Program-made: the position numbers and the translations under genes
Assembly: GCA_030840805.1 (NCBI GenBank)
Contig: JAVEDU010000081.1
Location: 124,001-188,000 of the forward strand
Length of the DNA stretch: 64,000 nt
DNA from: Actinomycetota bacterium
Lineage (GTDB): Bacteria > Actinomycetota > Actinomycetes > Mycobacteriales > HKI-0501
Reading direction: 5' to 3'
In this document: piece by piece, positions 9,416 through 16,930 of the stretch
Layout of the letters: the number at the start of each line of letters is the position of its first letter
Numbering within the stretch: the stretch's first letter is position 1
The notes under the pieces: model-generated
The model's input: only the letters and a program-made list of their open reading frames with translations
Databases searched by the model: none
What the model was told of the DNA's origin: nothing

Positions 9416-10354
9416 GTGACCACCAACCCCGGCTCTCCGGCGCCCGTCCCGTTCCGCGCCGGTTTCGCCTGCTTCGTCGGACGGCCCAACGCGGGTAAGT
9501 CCACGCTGACGAATGCCCTGGTCGGTGAGAAGGTCGCCATCACGAGCACCAAGCCGCAGACCACCCGGCACGCCGTCCGCGGCGTCCTGCACCGGCCGGA
9601 CGGCCAGATCGTCCTCGTCGACACCCCCGGACTCCACAAGCCGCGGACCCTGCTGGGTCAGCGGCTGAACGACGTCGTGCGCAGCACCTGGTCCGAGGTC
9701 GACGTGATCGGCCTCTGCGTCCCGGCGAACGAACCCGTCGGGCCCGGCGACCGCTTCATCGCCGCCGAGATCGCCGAGCTGCGCAAGGCGGTGAAGATCG
9801 TGATCGTCACGAAGACCGACCTGGTCTCCCGGGAGAAGCTCGCCGAGCAGCTGCTCGCCGTGTCGCAGCTGGGCGACTTCGCCGAGGTGGTGCCGGTCTC
9901 CGCCGTCGGGGACGACCAGGTCGACCTGCTCGCCGACCTGCTGCTGCGCCACCTCCCGGAGTCGCCGCAGCTGTACCCCGACGACCACGTCACCGACGAG
10001 CCGGTGGATGTGCGGATCGCGGAGCTCGTGCGCGAGGCGGCCCTCGAGGGCGTCCGCGACGAGCTGCCGCACTCCCTCGCGGTCACGGTGGAGGAGATGG
10101 GCACCCGCGAGGGCCGGGACGGGTCGGACGGGCGGCCGAAGCTGATCGACATCCATGCCACGGTGTACGTGGAGCGGCCCAGTCAGAAGGCGATCGTGCT
10201 GGGGCACCGCGGTGAGCGGATGAAGCAGGTGGGCACCGACGCGCGGGCGGCGATCGAGGCACTGCTGGGCTGCCGGGTGTTCCTGGACCTGCACATCAAG
10301 ATCGCCAAGGACTGGCAGCGGGACCCGAAGCAGCTGCGGCGGCTCGGCTTCTAG
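9416..10354 (+). CDS. era: GTPase Era
   Basis: Era is an essential GTPase that chaperones 16S rRNA 3'-end processing and 30S assembly at the membrane. The 312-residue protein has the G1 motif GRPNAGKS (residues 22-29), DTPG (G3), TKTD (G4) and the C-terminal KH domain with RGERMKQVGTDARAAIE and FLDLHIKIAKDW. The GTG at 9416 was chosen because it gives the usual short N-terminus before the G1 motif. Its TAG stop overlaps the stop of the convergent small membrane gene (shared CTAG). Confidence 0.96.
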   Translation: MTTNPGSPAPVPFRAGFACFVGRPNAGKSTLTNALVGEKVAITSTKPQTTRHAVRGVLHRPDGQIVLVDTPGLHKPRTLLGQRLNDVVRSTWSEVDVIGLCVPANEPVGPGDRFIAAEIAELRKAVKIVIVTKTDLVSREKLAEQLLAVSQLGDFAEVVPVSAVGDDQVDLLADLLLRHLPESPQLYPDDHVTDEPVDVRIAELVREAALEGVRDELPHSLAVTVEEMGTREGRDGSDGRPKLIDIHATVYVERPSQKAIVLGHRGERMKQVGTDARAAIEALLGCRVFLDLHIKIAKDWQRDPKQLRRLGF

Positions 10355-10524
10355 CCCGGGCTCCGGAGGAGCGGGCCCAGGACCGCGGACCCGCAGCAGC
10401 ACAGCAGGAACACCGCGACCACGATCCCGGCGGCCCACCGCAGCTGCCGCCGGCGCCGGTCCCGCAGCTCCCGGTACTGCTCCGGGGTCAGGACGACCGT
10501 GTGCCGGCGACGGTCACGCCTCAC
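10351..10524 (-). CDS. Small single-pass membrane protein downstream of emfourin-like gene
   Basis: This 57-residue protein has an Arg-rich N-terminal half (MRRDRRRHTVVLTPEQYRELRDRRRRQ) followed by one hydrophobic segment (AAGIVVAVFLLCCCGSAVLG) containing three consecutive cysteines. The basic N-terminus predicts a cytoplasmic N-terminal side. It starts with a GTG that overlaps the stop of the inhibitor-like gene (GTGA), so it is translationally coupled to the protease/inhibitor operon. I do not recognise a family. Its stop overlaps that of era. Confidence 0.65.
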   Translation of the reverse strand: MRRDRRRHTVVLTPEQYRELRDRRRRQLRWAAGIVVAVFLLCCCGSAVLGPLLRSPG

Positions 10525-10784
10525 CGGTCGTTGCTGAGCACCCGCTGGACCAGGGTGTGCAGCGGCCCCGTCAGGTCGGGCTCGCCGACCGTGACCCGCC
10601 GCCCGTCCACGTCGATGACGTAGCCGAACCGGTCCGGCTGCGGCGGCGACGCCGGGACGGAGTCCAGCCCGGCCGTCCGGACCAGTTCCTCCCACTCGGC
10701 GGCGTCCGGCCGCCCGGACGTGTCGACCGAGCGTTCGACCCTCAGACCGCCGAAACCGCCGGTCCGGGTCACCGTGATGCGCAT
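10521..10784 (-). CDS. Emfourin-like protealysin inhibitor
   Basis: This 87-residue acidic protein (MRITVTRTGGFGGL...) resembles emfourin, the small protein inhibitor of the M4 peptidase protealysin, encoded next to the protease in bacteria. Seen in sequence: the opening beta-strand/GGFGGL segment, a DAAEWEELV helix and the DRFGYVIDVDG-RRVTVGEPDL segment. Known of the family: emfourin binds and inhibits protealysin-like proteases in slow-binding fashion. The gene starts 10 nt after the protease stop, supporting an enzyme/inhibitor pair that act in the same compartment. Confidence 0.8.
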   Translation of the reverse strand: MRITVTRTGGFGGLRVERSVDTSGRPDAAEWEELVRTAGLDSVPASPPQPDRFGYVIDVDGRRVTVGEPDLTGPLHTLVQRVLSNDR

Positions 10785-10794
10785 GTCGCCCTCC

Positions 10795-11808
10795 CTACGG
10801 TAGCGGGACGCCGACACCCTCCCACGCCGCCGCCACCGCCGCCCGGAGGCGGGTGCCGTCCGGCAGCTCGCCCGCGATCCGCATCGTGACGGCGGCGAAC
10901 GCGGCGAAGTCCGGGGCGCGGTCCAGCTCCGGATCGAGCAGGCTGAGGTACCAGATCGGGCCGGCCGCATCCCACGCGTGCCCGCCGAGGGCGACGGCGG
11001 CGTCGTGGAAGGCCTTGTTCGGGATGCCGGAGTTGATGTGCACCCCGCCGTTGTCGTCGGTGGTGTCCACGTAGTCCCGCATGTGCGCGGGCTGCGGGTC
11101 CTTGCCGACCGGGGGCCCGTCGTACGCGGTTCCCGGCGCCGCCATCGACCGCAGCGCCCTCCCCGGCCACGCCGGCCCGACGATCTGGTCGCCGATCAGC
11201 CAGTCGGCCTCGGTGACGGACTGCTGCGTCGCGTACTGCTTCACCAGCGAGCCGAACACGTCCGAGATCGACTCGTTCAGCGCGCCGGTCTGGTCCTGGT
11301 AGGGCAGGTCGGCCTCGTCGGCGGTCACGCCGTGGGTGAGCTCGTGGCCGATGACGTCCACGCCCTGGGTGAAGCGGACGAACAGCGCGCCGTCCCCGTC
11401 GCCGAACACCATCCGCTCGCCGTCGAAGAAGGCGTTGTCGTAGTCGCGGCCGTAGTGGACCGTGGCGAGCAACGGCCCGCCGGACCCGTCCAGGGAGTCG
11501 CGGTCGTGCACCTCGCGGTAGTACCGGTAGGTCGCACCGAGACCGTCGTACGCCTCGTCCGCGGCCGGGTCGCCGGTGGATGGCGCCCCCTCGGTCCGTA
11601 CCGACCGGCCCGGTAGCCGCTGGGAGCCGGCCGCGTCGCTGATCTCGCGGTGCAGCCCCGGCACGGTGCCGCGGATCCGCGGCCGGCGGTCCATGGTCCG
11701 CAGGACCTGATCGACGGCCAGGGTGTCCCGCCCCAGCCGACCGATGACGGCATCGGCGGTCGACATCCGGTTCAGCACGTACGGCGGAACGAAGGCGTGA
11801 ATCGTCAT
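10795..11808 (-). CDS. M4 family metalloprotease, protealysin-like
   Basis: This 337-residue thermolysin-family zinc peptidase has the zinc motif H155-E-L-T-H159 and the third ligand E179 in GALNESISD. Later come GGVHINSGIPNKAF and the catalytic-His region near AWDAAGPIWYLSLL. There is no signal peptide. The short N-terminal precursor carries FVPPYVLNRM (residues 6-15), the PPY/L-type motif of protealysin propeptides, so the enzyme is probably made intracellularly and matures by removing about 50 residues. The downstream inhibitor and membrane genes form one operon with it. Protealysins can act on cytoplasmic proteins or be released to act on targets outside the cell; the target here is unknown. 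Confidence 0.92.
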   Translation of the reverse strand: MTIHAFVPPYVLNRMSTADAVIGRLGRDTLAVDQVLRTMDRRPRIRGTVPGLHREISDAAGSQRLPGRSVRTEGAPSTGDPAADEAYDGLGATYRYYREVHDRDSLDGSGGPLLATVHYGRDYDNAFFDGERMVFGDGDGALFVRFTQGVDVIGHELTHGVTADEADLPYQDQTGALNESISDVFGSLVKQYATQQSVTEADWLIGDQIVGPAWPGRALRSMAAPGTAYDGPPVGKDPQPAHMRDYVDTTDDNGGVHINSGIPNKAFHDAAVALGGHAWDAAGPIWYLSLLDPELDRAPDFAAFAAVTMRIAGELPDGTRLRAAVAAAWEGVGVPLP

Positions 11809-11889
11809 GGCGGAAACGGTGACACCGGGGGTACGACACGATCAAGCTTCTGTCGCCGGTAGGACGGTGCGGGATGGGAGAATGAGGGG

Positions 11890-12621
11890 ATGGCCCTCTA
11901 CCGTGACGACGCCGTCGTCCTGCGCGTGCAGAAACTCGGTGAGGCCGACCGGATCATCACCCTGTTGACCCGCCGCCACGGCCGGGTCCGGGCGGTGGCC
12001 AAGGGCGTGCGGAAGACGACGAGCCGCTTCGGCGGCCGGCTGGAGCCGTTCAGCCACGTGGACCTGCAGCTGTACGAGGGACGCTCGCTGGACATCGTGA
12101 GCCAGGCGGAGGGCATCACGCCGTACGGCAAGGACATCACGTCGCACTACGACCGGTACACCTCCGCCAGCGCCGTGCTGGAGACCGCCGAGCGGCTGAC
12201 CGGCGAGGAGCGGGAGCCCTCCCTGCGGCTGTTCCTGCTCACGATCGGGGCGCTGCGGACGATGGCGGCGGGCGAGCACGCGCCCGGGCTGGTGCTGGAC
12301 GCGTTCCTGCTCCGGTCGATGGCGGTGGAGGGCTGGGCGCCCGCGCTCGACGCGTGCGCGAAATGCGGCGCACCGGGCCTGCACCGGTCCTTCTCCGTGT
12401 CGGCGGGCGGCGTGGTGTGCCCGACCTGCCGGCCGCCGGGCTCCGCCTCGCCGTCGCCCGCGGCGCTGGCGCTGATGCTCGCCCTGCTGACCGGGGAGTG
12501 GGCGGACGCCGACGGCACCGAGTCACCGGTACGGCGGGAGGCGTCCGGTCTCGTGGCCGCGCACCTGCAGTGGCATCTCGAGCGGGGCCTGCGCTCGCTC
12601 GCGCTGGTGGAACGCCCGTGA
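11890..12621 (+). CDS. recO: DNA repair protein RecO
   Basis: RecO helps load RecA onto SSB-coated gapped DNA in the RecFOR pathway. The 243-residue length is typical. The N-terminal OB-fold begins [22 protein letters not shown] and the C-terminal half has the four-cysteine zinc site CAKCG...CPTC of Gram-positive/actinobacterial RecO. It starts at an ATG divergent from the protease operon. Its TGA overlaps the GTG start of uppS (GTGA), as in mycobacteria (Rv2362c-Rv2361c). Confidence 0.95.
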   Translation: MALYRDDAVVLRVQKLGEADRIITLLTRRHGRVRAVAKGVRKTTSRFGGRLEPFSHVDLQLYEGRSLDIVSQAEGITPYGKDITSHYDRYTSASAVLETAERLTGEEREPSLRLFLLTIGALRTMAAGEHAPGLVLDAFLLRSMAVEGWAPALDACAKCGAPGLHRSFSVSAGGVVCPTCRPPGSASPSPAALALMLALLTGEWADADGTESPVRREASGLVAAHLQWHLERGLRSLALVERP

Positions 12622-13430
12622 GCCGACGCACGTACCGCGCGCCCGATCCGCACCCCTCCGGCGCCCGGCCGCCCGCGCTGCCGCCCGACCTGATCCCGCG
12701 GCATGTCGCGCTGGTGATGGACGGCAACGGGCGGTGGGCGAAGGCCCGCGGGCTGCCGCGGACCGAGGGCCACAAGCTCGGCGAGGCGGCGCTGTTCGAC
12801 GTGGTCGCGGGCTGCCTGGAACTGGGGGTCGGGCACCTGTCGGCGTACGCGTTCTCGACCGAGAACTGGAAGCGCTCGCCCGACGAGGTGCGGTTCCTGA
12901 TGGGCTTCAACCGGGACGTGATCCGGCGCCGCCGCGACATGCTGCACGAGCTGGGTGTCCGGGTCCGCTGGGCCGGCCGCCACCCCCGGCTGTGGAAGAG
13001 CGTCGTCCGCGAACTGGAGATCGCCGAGGAGCTGACCGAGCACAACGACGCCCTCACCTTGACGATGTGCGTCAACTACGGCGGGCGCGCGGAGATCACC
13101 GACGCGGTACGGGCGATCGCCCGGCAGGTGGAGGCGGGGCGCCTCGACCCCGCGAAGATCACCGAGGCCGTCGTCGCCCGCCATCTCGACGAGCCGGAGA
13201 TGCCGGACGTCGACCTGTTCCTGCGCTCGTCGGGGGAGCAGCGGACGTCGAACTTCCTGCCGTGGCAGTCCGTGTACGCCGAGATGGTCTTCCTGGACAC
13301 GCTGTTCCCGGACTTCGACCGGCGGCACCTCTGGTATGCCTGCGAGATCTACGCCAGCCGTGACCGCCGGTACGGCGGTGCGGTGCCCAACCCCGTACCC
13401 GAGCCCGGCACCGAGTCGAAGGAGGCGTGA
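12618..13430 (+). CDS. uppS: Isoprenyl (polyprenyl) diphosphate synthase, UppS family
   Basis: This cis-prenyltransferase makes the C50/C55 lipid carrier for cell-wall synthesis by adding isopentenyl diphosphate units. The 270-residue protein has the phosphate-binding [15 protein letters not shown] motif, the AFSTENWKR motif and the C-terminal [19 protein letters not shown]...E region of the family. In mycobacteria the enzyme in this position produces decaprenyl diphosphate; chain length here is not predictable. The GTG start overlaps the recO stop and its TGA overlaps the ATG of the next gene. Confidence 0.94.
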   Translation: MSRRTYRAPDPHPSGARPPALPPDLIPRHVALVMDGNGRWAKARGLPRTEGHKLGEAALFDVVAGCLELGVGHLSAYAFSTENWKRSPDEVRFLMGFNRDVIRRRRDMLHELGVRVRWAGRHPRLWKSVVRELEIAEELTEHNDALTLTMCVNYGGRAEITDAVRAIARQVEAGRLDPAKITEAVVARHLDEPEMPDVDLFLRSSGEQRTSNFLPWQSVYAEMVFLDTLFPDFDRRHLWYACEIYASRDRRYGGAVPNPVPEPGTESKEA

Positions 13431-13717
13431 TGATCGTCGAGATCCAGTGCCTGCCCACCCCGGCCGGGACGCCGGACAACCCGCACGCCCACGTGGAGGC
13501 GGCGATCGCGGTGATCCAGGCGTCCGGGCTGACCTACGAGGTCGGCGCGCTCGGGACCACCCTGGAGGGGGAGCCGGACGAGGTCTGGCCGCTCCTCCGC
13601 CGGATCCACGAGGCGTGCCTCGCCGCGGGCGCGGAGCGGGAGATCTCGATCGTCAAGCTGGCCGAGAGCACCGCGCGGCCGCTGACCATGCAGGGGCTGA
13701 CGCACAAGTTCCGCTGA
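13430..13717 (+). CDS. Thiamine-binding protein, MTH1187/YkoF-like
   Basis: This 95-residue single-domain protein of the DUF77 family ([15 protein letters not shown]...VGALGTTLEGEPDEVWPLL...TARPLTMQGLTHKFR) is related to B. subtilis YkoF and MTH1187, which bind thiamine or its pyrimidine moiety. The ATG at 13430 follows GGAGG with good spacing and overlaps the uppS stop; an upstream GTG at 13427 would be too close to that site. It faces a convergent operon that encodes the other three Yko-type parts (YkoE, ATPase, YkoC-like T component) under a TPP riboswitch, so it is probably the thiamine or HMP chaperone/sensor of that importer. Confidence 0.8.
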   Translation: MIVEIQCLPTPAGTPDNPHAHVEAAIAVIQASGLTYEVGALGTTLEGEPDEVWPLLRRIHEACLAAGAEREISIVKLAESTARPLTMQGLTHKFR

Positions 13718-13728
13718 CGCCCCTCCCC

Positions 13729-13794
13729 GCGTTGATCATGGACTTTGCAACCGAAACGCCCGCGTGTCGGGTGGCAAAGTCCATTATCACCGCG
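13729..13794. repeat. Long inverted repeat between convergent genes (possible bidirectional terminator)
   Basis: The arms ATGGACTTTGC (13738-13748) and GCAAAGTCCAT (13773-13783) pair perfectly. The stem extends outward with TGAT/ATCA and GCG/CGC around single mismatches, and inward with partial CCGA/TCGGG pairing. It fills the gap between the thiamine-binding gene and the convergent transporter operon, so it could terminate both. Its A/T content is unlike the flanking DNA, which also fits a dispersed palindromic intergenic repeat. I saw only one copy in this window. Confidence 0.7.
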
Positions 13795-13798
13795 GCCG

Positions 13799-14524
13799 TC
13801 AGATGCCGGTCAGGAACCGCCAGCTCCCGGCCGCGACGCTGACCGCGGTGACGCCCACGGCGAACAGCACCCCGCCGGCCGCCACGGCGCAGTCCACCCG
13901 GCCGAACACCGAGCGCCGGGCATGCGTACGGGGATGGTCCGCGTCGAACCCGCGGGCGTCCATCGCCACCGCGAGCCGGGTCGCCCGCCGGATCGCCCCG
14001 ACCAGCAGGCCGAACACCCGCCCGCCGAACAGCCGGACCGCCGCCACGGGGTTCCACCCGGCGTCGATGCCCCGGGCGCGCCGCGCCAGGCCGATGGTCT
14101 GCCATTCCGCGGCGAGCAGCGGCAGCATCCGGATCGCCGCGAGCGTGCCGTACGCGAAGCGGGCGGGGGCGTGCAGGTGCTGGACCAGCGCGTCGGCGAG
14201 CTCGGTCGGGTCGACGGACGCCAGCGCGAGGACGCCGGGAAGCGCCATCGCCAGCACCCGGAGGCTGAGCCCCAGCGCCGTCGCCGCGGAGATGTCGCCG
14301 TACAGGTAGTTCGAGCAGCCGATCGCGGCGGCGCCGAACAGCAGCGGCCAGGTGCGCAGCAGGAACCGGCGCGGTCCCAGCCCGCTCAGCGGCACCGTGA
14401 GCAGCGTCCCGCCGAGCAGCAGCGCCGGGGTCAGCAGGTCCGCGGCGAGCAGCGCCGCGACGGTCACCGCCGCGGCGGCGGCGAGGAGGGCGAGCGGGTT
14501 GCGCCGGGCCGGTACCGGGTTCAC
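13799..14524 (-). CDS. ECF transporter T component (energy-coupling permease)
   Basis: This 241-residue membrane protein of the CbiQ/YkoC type has about five hydrophobic segments (near residues 8-45, 58-75, 85-105, 180-200 and 215-235) and coupling-helix signatures ALVQHLHAPARFAYGTLAAIRMLP and GLARRARGIDAGW (A-R-G type). It transmits ATP hydrolysis by the double ATPase to the substrate-specific S component. The GTG start overlaps the stop of the ATPase gene (GTGA), making it the last gene of the riboswitch-controlled operon. Confidence 0.88.
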   Translation of the reverse strand: MNPVPARRNPLALLAAAAAVTVAALLAADLLTPALLLGGTLLTVPLSGLGPRRFLLRTWPLLFGAAAIGCSNYLYGDISAATALGLSLRVLAMALPGVLALASVDPTELADALVQHLHAPARFAYGTLAAIRMLPLLAAEWQTIGLARRARGIDAGWNPVAAVRLFGGRVFGLLVGAIRRATRLAVAMDARGFDADHPRTHARRSVFGRVDCAVAAGGVLFAVGVTAVSVAAGSWRFLTGI

Positions 14525-15963
14525 CGCGTCACCGCGACGGGCTCGGCGCATCGGCCGGCCGCCATCGTCACCACGCGGTCCGCCAGCGCGTCCGTGAACG
14601 CCAGGTCGTGCGTGACGACCAGCATCGCGGTGCCGTCCGCCCGAACGGCGTCGAGCAGGTCGACCAGCTCGGTCCAGGTCCGCAGGTCCTGCCCGAACGT
14701 GGGTTCGTCCAGCACCAGCAGGCGTGGCGAGGACGCCAGCGCGGTGGCGACGGACAGCCGGCGCTGCTCGCCCCCGGACAGCGTGAACGGGTTGGCGCGG
14801 GCCAGCTGGCACAGCCGCAGCCGGGCCAGCAGCTCGTCGGCACGCGCCCCGGCCGCGGCCTCACCGACACCCGCGCGCCGGGGCCCGAGCAGCAGCTCGT
14901 CCCGGACCGTCGGCGTGAGGAACTGGTGCTCCGGGTCCTGGAACACCGTGCCGACCCGGGCGGCGAGCTCGCGGGCGCGCCAGCGCCACGGCGGCCGCGG
15001 GTCGCCGCCGAGGGTCACCGTGCCGGTGCCGGGCCGCAGCAGCCCGCCGAGGACGCGGGAGAGGGTCGTCTTGCCGGCACCGTTCGACCCGGTCAGCGCC
15101 ACGATCTCGGCCGAGCCGATCGTCAGCGACGCGTCGGTGAGGACCGGGGTGTCGCCGAGGCTGACTCCGACACCGGCCGCGGCGAGCAGCGGCGGCCCTG
15201 CCGGCCCCGCGGACCGTCGCGGGGCGACCCGGTGGCCGGGCACCCAGACGCCGGCCGCGGCCAGGTGGTCGTGGTGCGCCGCCAGTACCTCCTCGGGCGT
15301 ACCGTCCGCCAGCACCCCGCCCCCCGCGGCCAGCACCACGACCCGGTCGACGAGCGGGAGCGACTCGGCCACCCGGTGCTCCACCAGCAGCAGCGTGGCG
15401 CCGGTGTGCCGCTGGACCGTCCCGACCGTGGCGCGGATCGCCGTGGCCCCGGCCGGGTCGAGGTTCGCGGTCGGCTCGTCGAGCAGCAACAGCCGCGGCT
15501 CCAGGGCGAGGACACCCGCGAGCGCGAGTCGCTGCTGCTCGCCGCCGGACAGCGCGGCCGTGGGTCGCTCGGGGCCGTAGGGGAAGCCGACGGCCCGGAG
15601 CGCGGAGGCCACACGTCCGGCGATCCGGTCGGCGGGGACGGCGTGGTTCTCCAGCCCGAACGCCACGTCGTCACCGGCCCGTGCCATCACGAGCTGACTC
15701 TCCGGGTCCTGCTGGACGTACCCGGTGGGTGTCCGCCGCCGCCGCGGGTGCTCCCCGTCGACCGTCAGCACGCCCTCCTCGTCGCCGAGGTCCGGGTCGA
15801 GGAGTCCGGTGAGCGCCCGGAGGACGGTGCTCTTGCCCGCTCCGGAGGGGCCGAGGAGCAGGACGCGCTCACCCGGTTCGACGGTGAGGTCGAGGCCGCG
15901 TACTGCCCAGGCCTTCCGGCCGGGGTGCCGCCACCCCCAGCCGTCGAACCGGATGCGTGCCAT
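14521..15963 (-). CDS. ECF transporter double ATP-binding protein (YkoD-like)
   Basis: This 480-residue protein contains two complete ABC ATPase domains in tandem. The first has Walker A GPSGAGKST (38-46), signature LSGGEQQR and Walker B LLLLDEPT. The second has Walker A GSNGAGKTT, signature LSGGEQRR and Walker B LLVLDEPT. This fused architecture is typical of YkoD/EcfA proteins that energise thiamine-precursor importers. The ATG at 15963 is chosen because the protein then begins at the first beta-strand; an upstream in-frame start at 16038 would overlap the preceding gene. Coupled to the T component downstream. Confidence 0.93.
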   Translation of the reverse strand: MARIRFDGWGWRHPGRKAWAVRGLDLTVEPGERVLLLGPSGAGKSTVLRALTGLLDPDLGDEEGVLTVDGEHPRRRRTPTGYVQQDPESQLVMARAGDDVAFGLENHAVPADRIAGRVASALRAVGFPYGPERPTAALSGGEQQRLALAGVLALEPRLLLLDEPTANLDPAGATAIRATVGTVQRHTGATLLLVEHRVAESLPLVDRVVVLAAGGGVLADGTPEEVLAAHHDHLAAAGVWVPGHRVAPRRSAGPAGPPLLAAAGVGVSLGDTPVLTDASLTIGSAEIVALTGSNGAGKTTLSRVLGGLLRPGTGTVTLGGDPRPPWRWRARELAARVGTVFQDPEHQFLTPTVRDELLLGPRRAGVGEAAAGARADELLARLRLCQLARANPFTLSGGEQRRLSVATALASSPRLLVLDEPTFGQDLRTWTELVDLLDAVRADGTAMLVVTHDLAFTDALADRVVTMAAGRCAEPVAVTR

Positions 15964-15991
15964 CGTGTTGCCTGCCCCCTGACCCGCCCCG

Positions 15992-16591
15992 TCAGACCCG
16001 CTCGCGCCGGCGGCCACCGGCGAGGGCGTCGAGGACACCGGTCTTGGCCAGGGCCTGCGCGAGCAGCCAGGAACCGAGCCCCGCGATCACCACCCCGCCG
16101 AGGATCGTCAGCGCCGCGTACGTGGTGACGTACCAGGCGGGCTGGGCCAGGTTGCGGCCGATCGTCTCGTACGCCGCCGCGCCCACGCCCGCGGCGCCAC
16201 CCGCCAGCAGGGCTACCGGCAGGGTGTACCGCCGGTAGCCGAACAGCGCGAACACCAGCTCGGCGCCGAGGCCCTGGACCAGCCCGGAGATCAGTGTCCC
16301 GAGGCCCCACTGGCCGCCCAGCATGGCCTCCACCGAGGCGGCGACCATCTCGGCGAACAGTGCCGCGCCCGGTCGGCGCACCACCAGCGGCACGAGCACG
16401 GCGGGGAAGAACCACAGCCCGGAGATGATCGCCGGGCCGGGGGAGGTGGCACTGAACAGCGGTGCGACGGCGTTGTACACGCTGCCCCAGCCGAGGAAGA
16501 CGACACCCGACACGACGGCCAGGACGGCCGCCACGACGATGTCGGCGGTGCCCCAGCGTCGGCCGGGGGAGAGTCGGGTCGTACCGGTCAT
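15992..16591 (-). CDS. ECF transporter S component, YkoE-like (thiamine/HMP)
   Basis: This 199-residue integral membrane protein has about six hydrophobic segments, matching YkoE-type S components that bind hydroxymethylpyrimidine or thiamine. The conserved Trp/Gly-rich GGQWGLGTLISGLVQGLGAELVFALFGYRR stretch is visible near the middle. It is the first gene after a TPP riboswitch, which supports thiamine-pathway specificity. The ATG at 16591 has a strong ribosome site (GAGGAGG) that lies in a hairpin, so its translation is likely the controlled step. Confidence 0.9.
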   Translation of the reverse strand: MTGTTRLSPGRRWGTADIVVAAVLAVVSGVVFLGWGSVYNAVAPLFSATSPGPAIISGLWFFPAVLVPLVVRRPGAALFAEMVAASVEAMLGGQWGLGTLISGLVQGLGAELVFALFGYRRYTLPVALLAGGAAGVGAAAYETIGRNLAQPAWYVTTYAALTILGGVVIAGLGSWLLAQALAKTGVLDALAGGRRRERV

Positions 16592-16597
16592 GCTTTG

Positions 16598-16762
16598 CCT
16601 CCTCGATGCGAGGAGGAGACGGCGACGCTGTCCCGCTGCGGGTACGCGCTGCCGCGTAACCCACGGCAGGCTGTGAACCGACTCCCTGCGCTGGCATTAC
16701 CCAGATCAGGTGGAGGGTCTGCGGACGGATCCGCACTCTCAGCGCGTCAGCGCTCCCCTGTC
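16598..16762 (-). promoter_or_regulatory. TPP riboswitch with SD-sequestering hairpin
   Basis: Read on the minus strand, 16762-16681 contains the THI-box blocks in order: CAGGGGAGCGCTGACGCGCT, GAGAGTGCGG, ACCCTCCACCTGATCTGGGT and AATGCCAGCGCAGGGAGT. These match the TPP aptamer consensus (CTGAGA...ACCTGATCTGGNTAATGCCAGCGNAGGGA). Downstream, 16616-16598 folds as CCTCCTCG-loop-CGAGGAGG. This buries the GAGGAGG ribosome site of the YkoE-like gene, so control is probably translational: TPP binding favours the sequestered form. Confidence 0.96.
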
Positions 16763-16930
16763 GTGACTGTGCAGCGGCGACGGTAGCACTCGACCCGTCG
16801 GCTGTGGACAGCGGCGGGGCCGGTCCGGGGCTGTGGACGACGGCGGGGGGAGCGGTGCCGCGGGGTAGGGTCGGCCCCGTTCTGCCCGACCCTGAGGGAG
16901 TGGTCCGCATGCGCGCCGTCGAGGTGGCCG

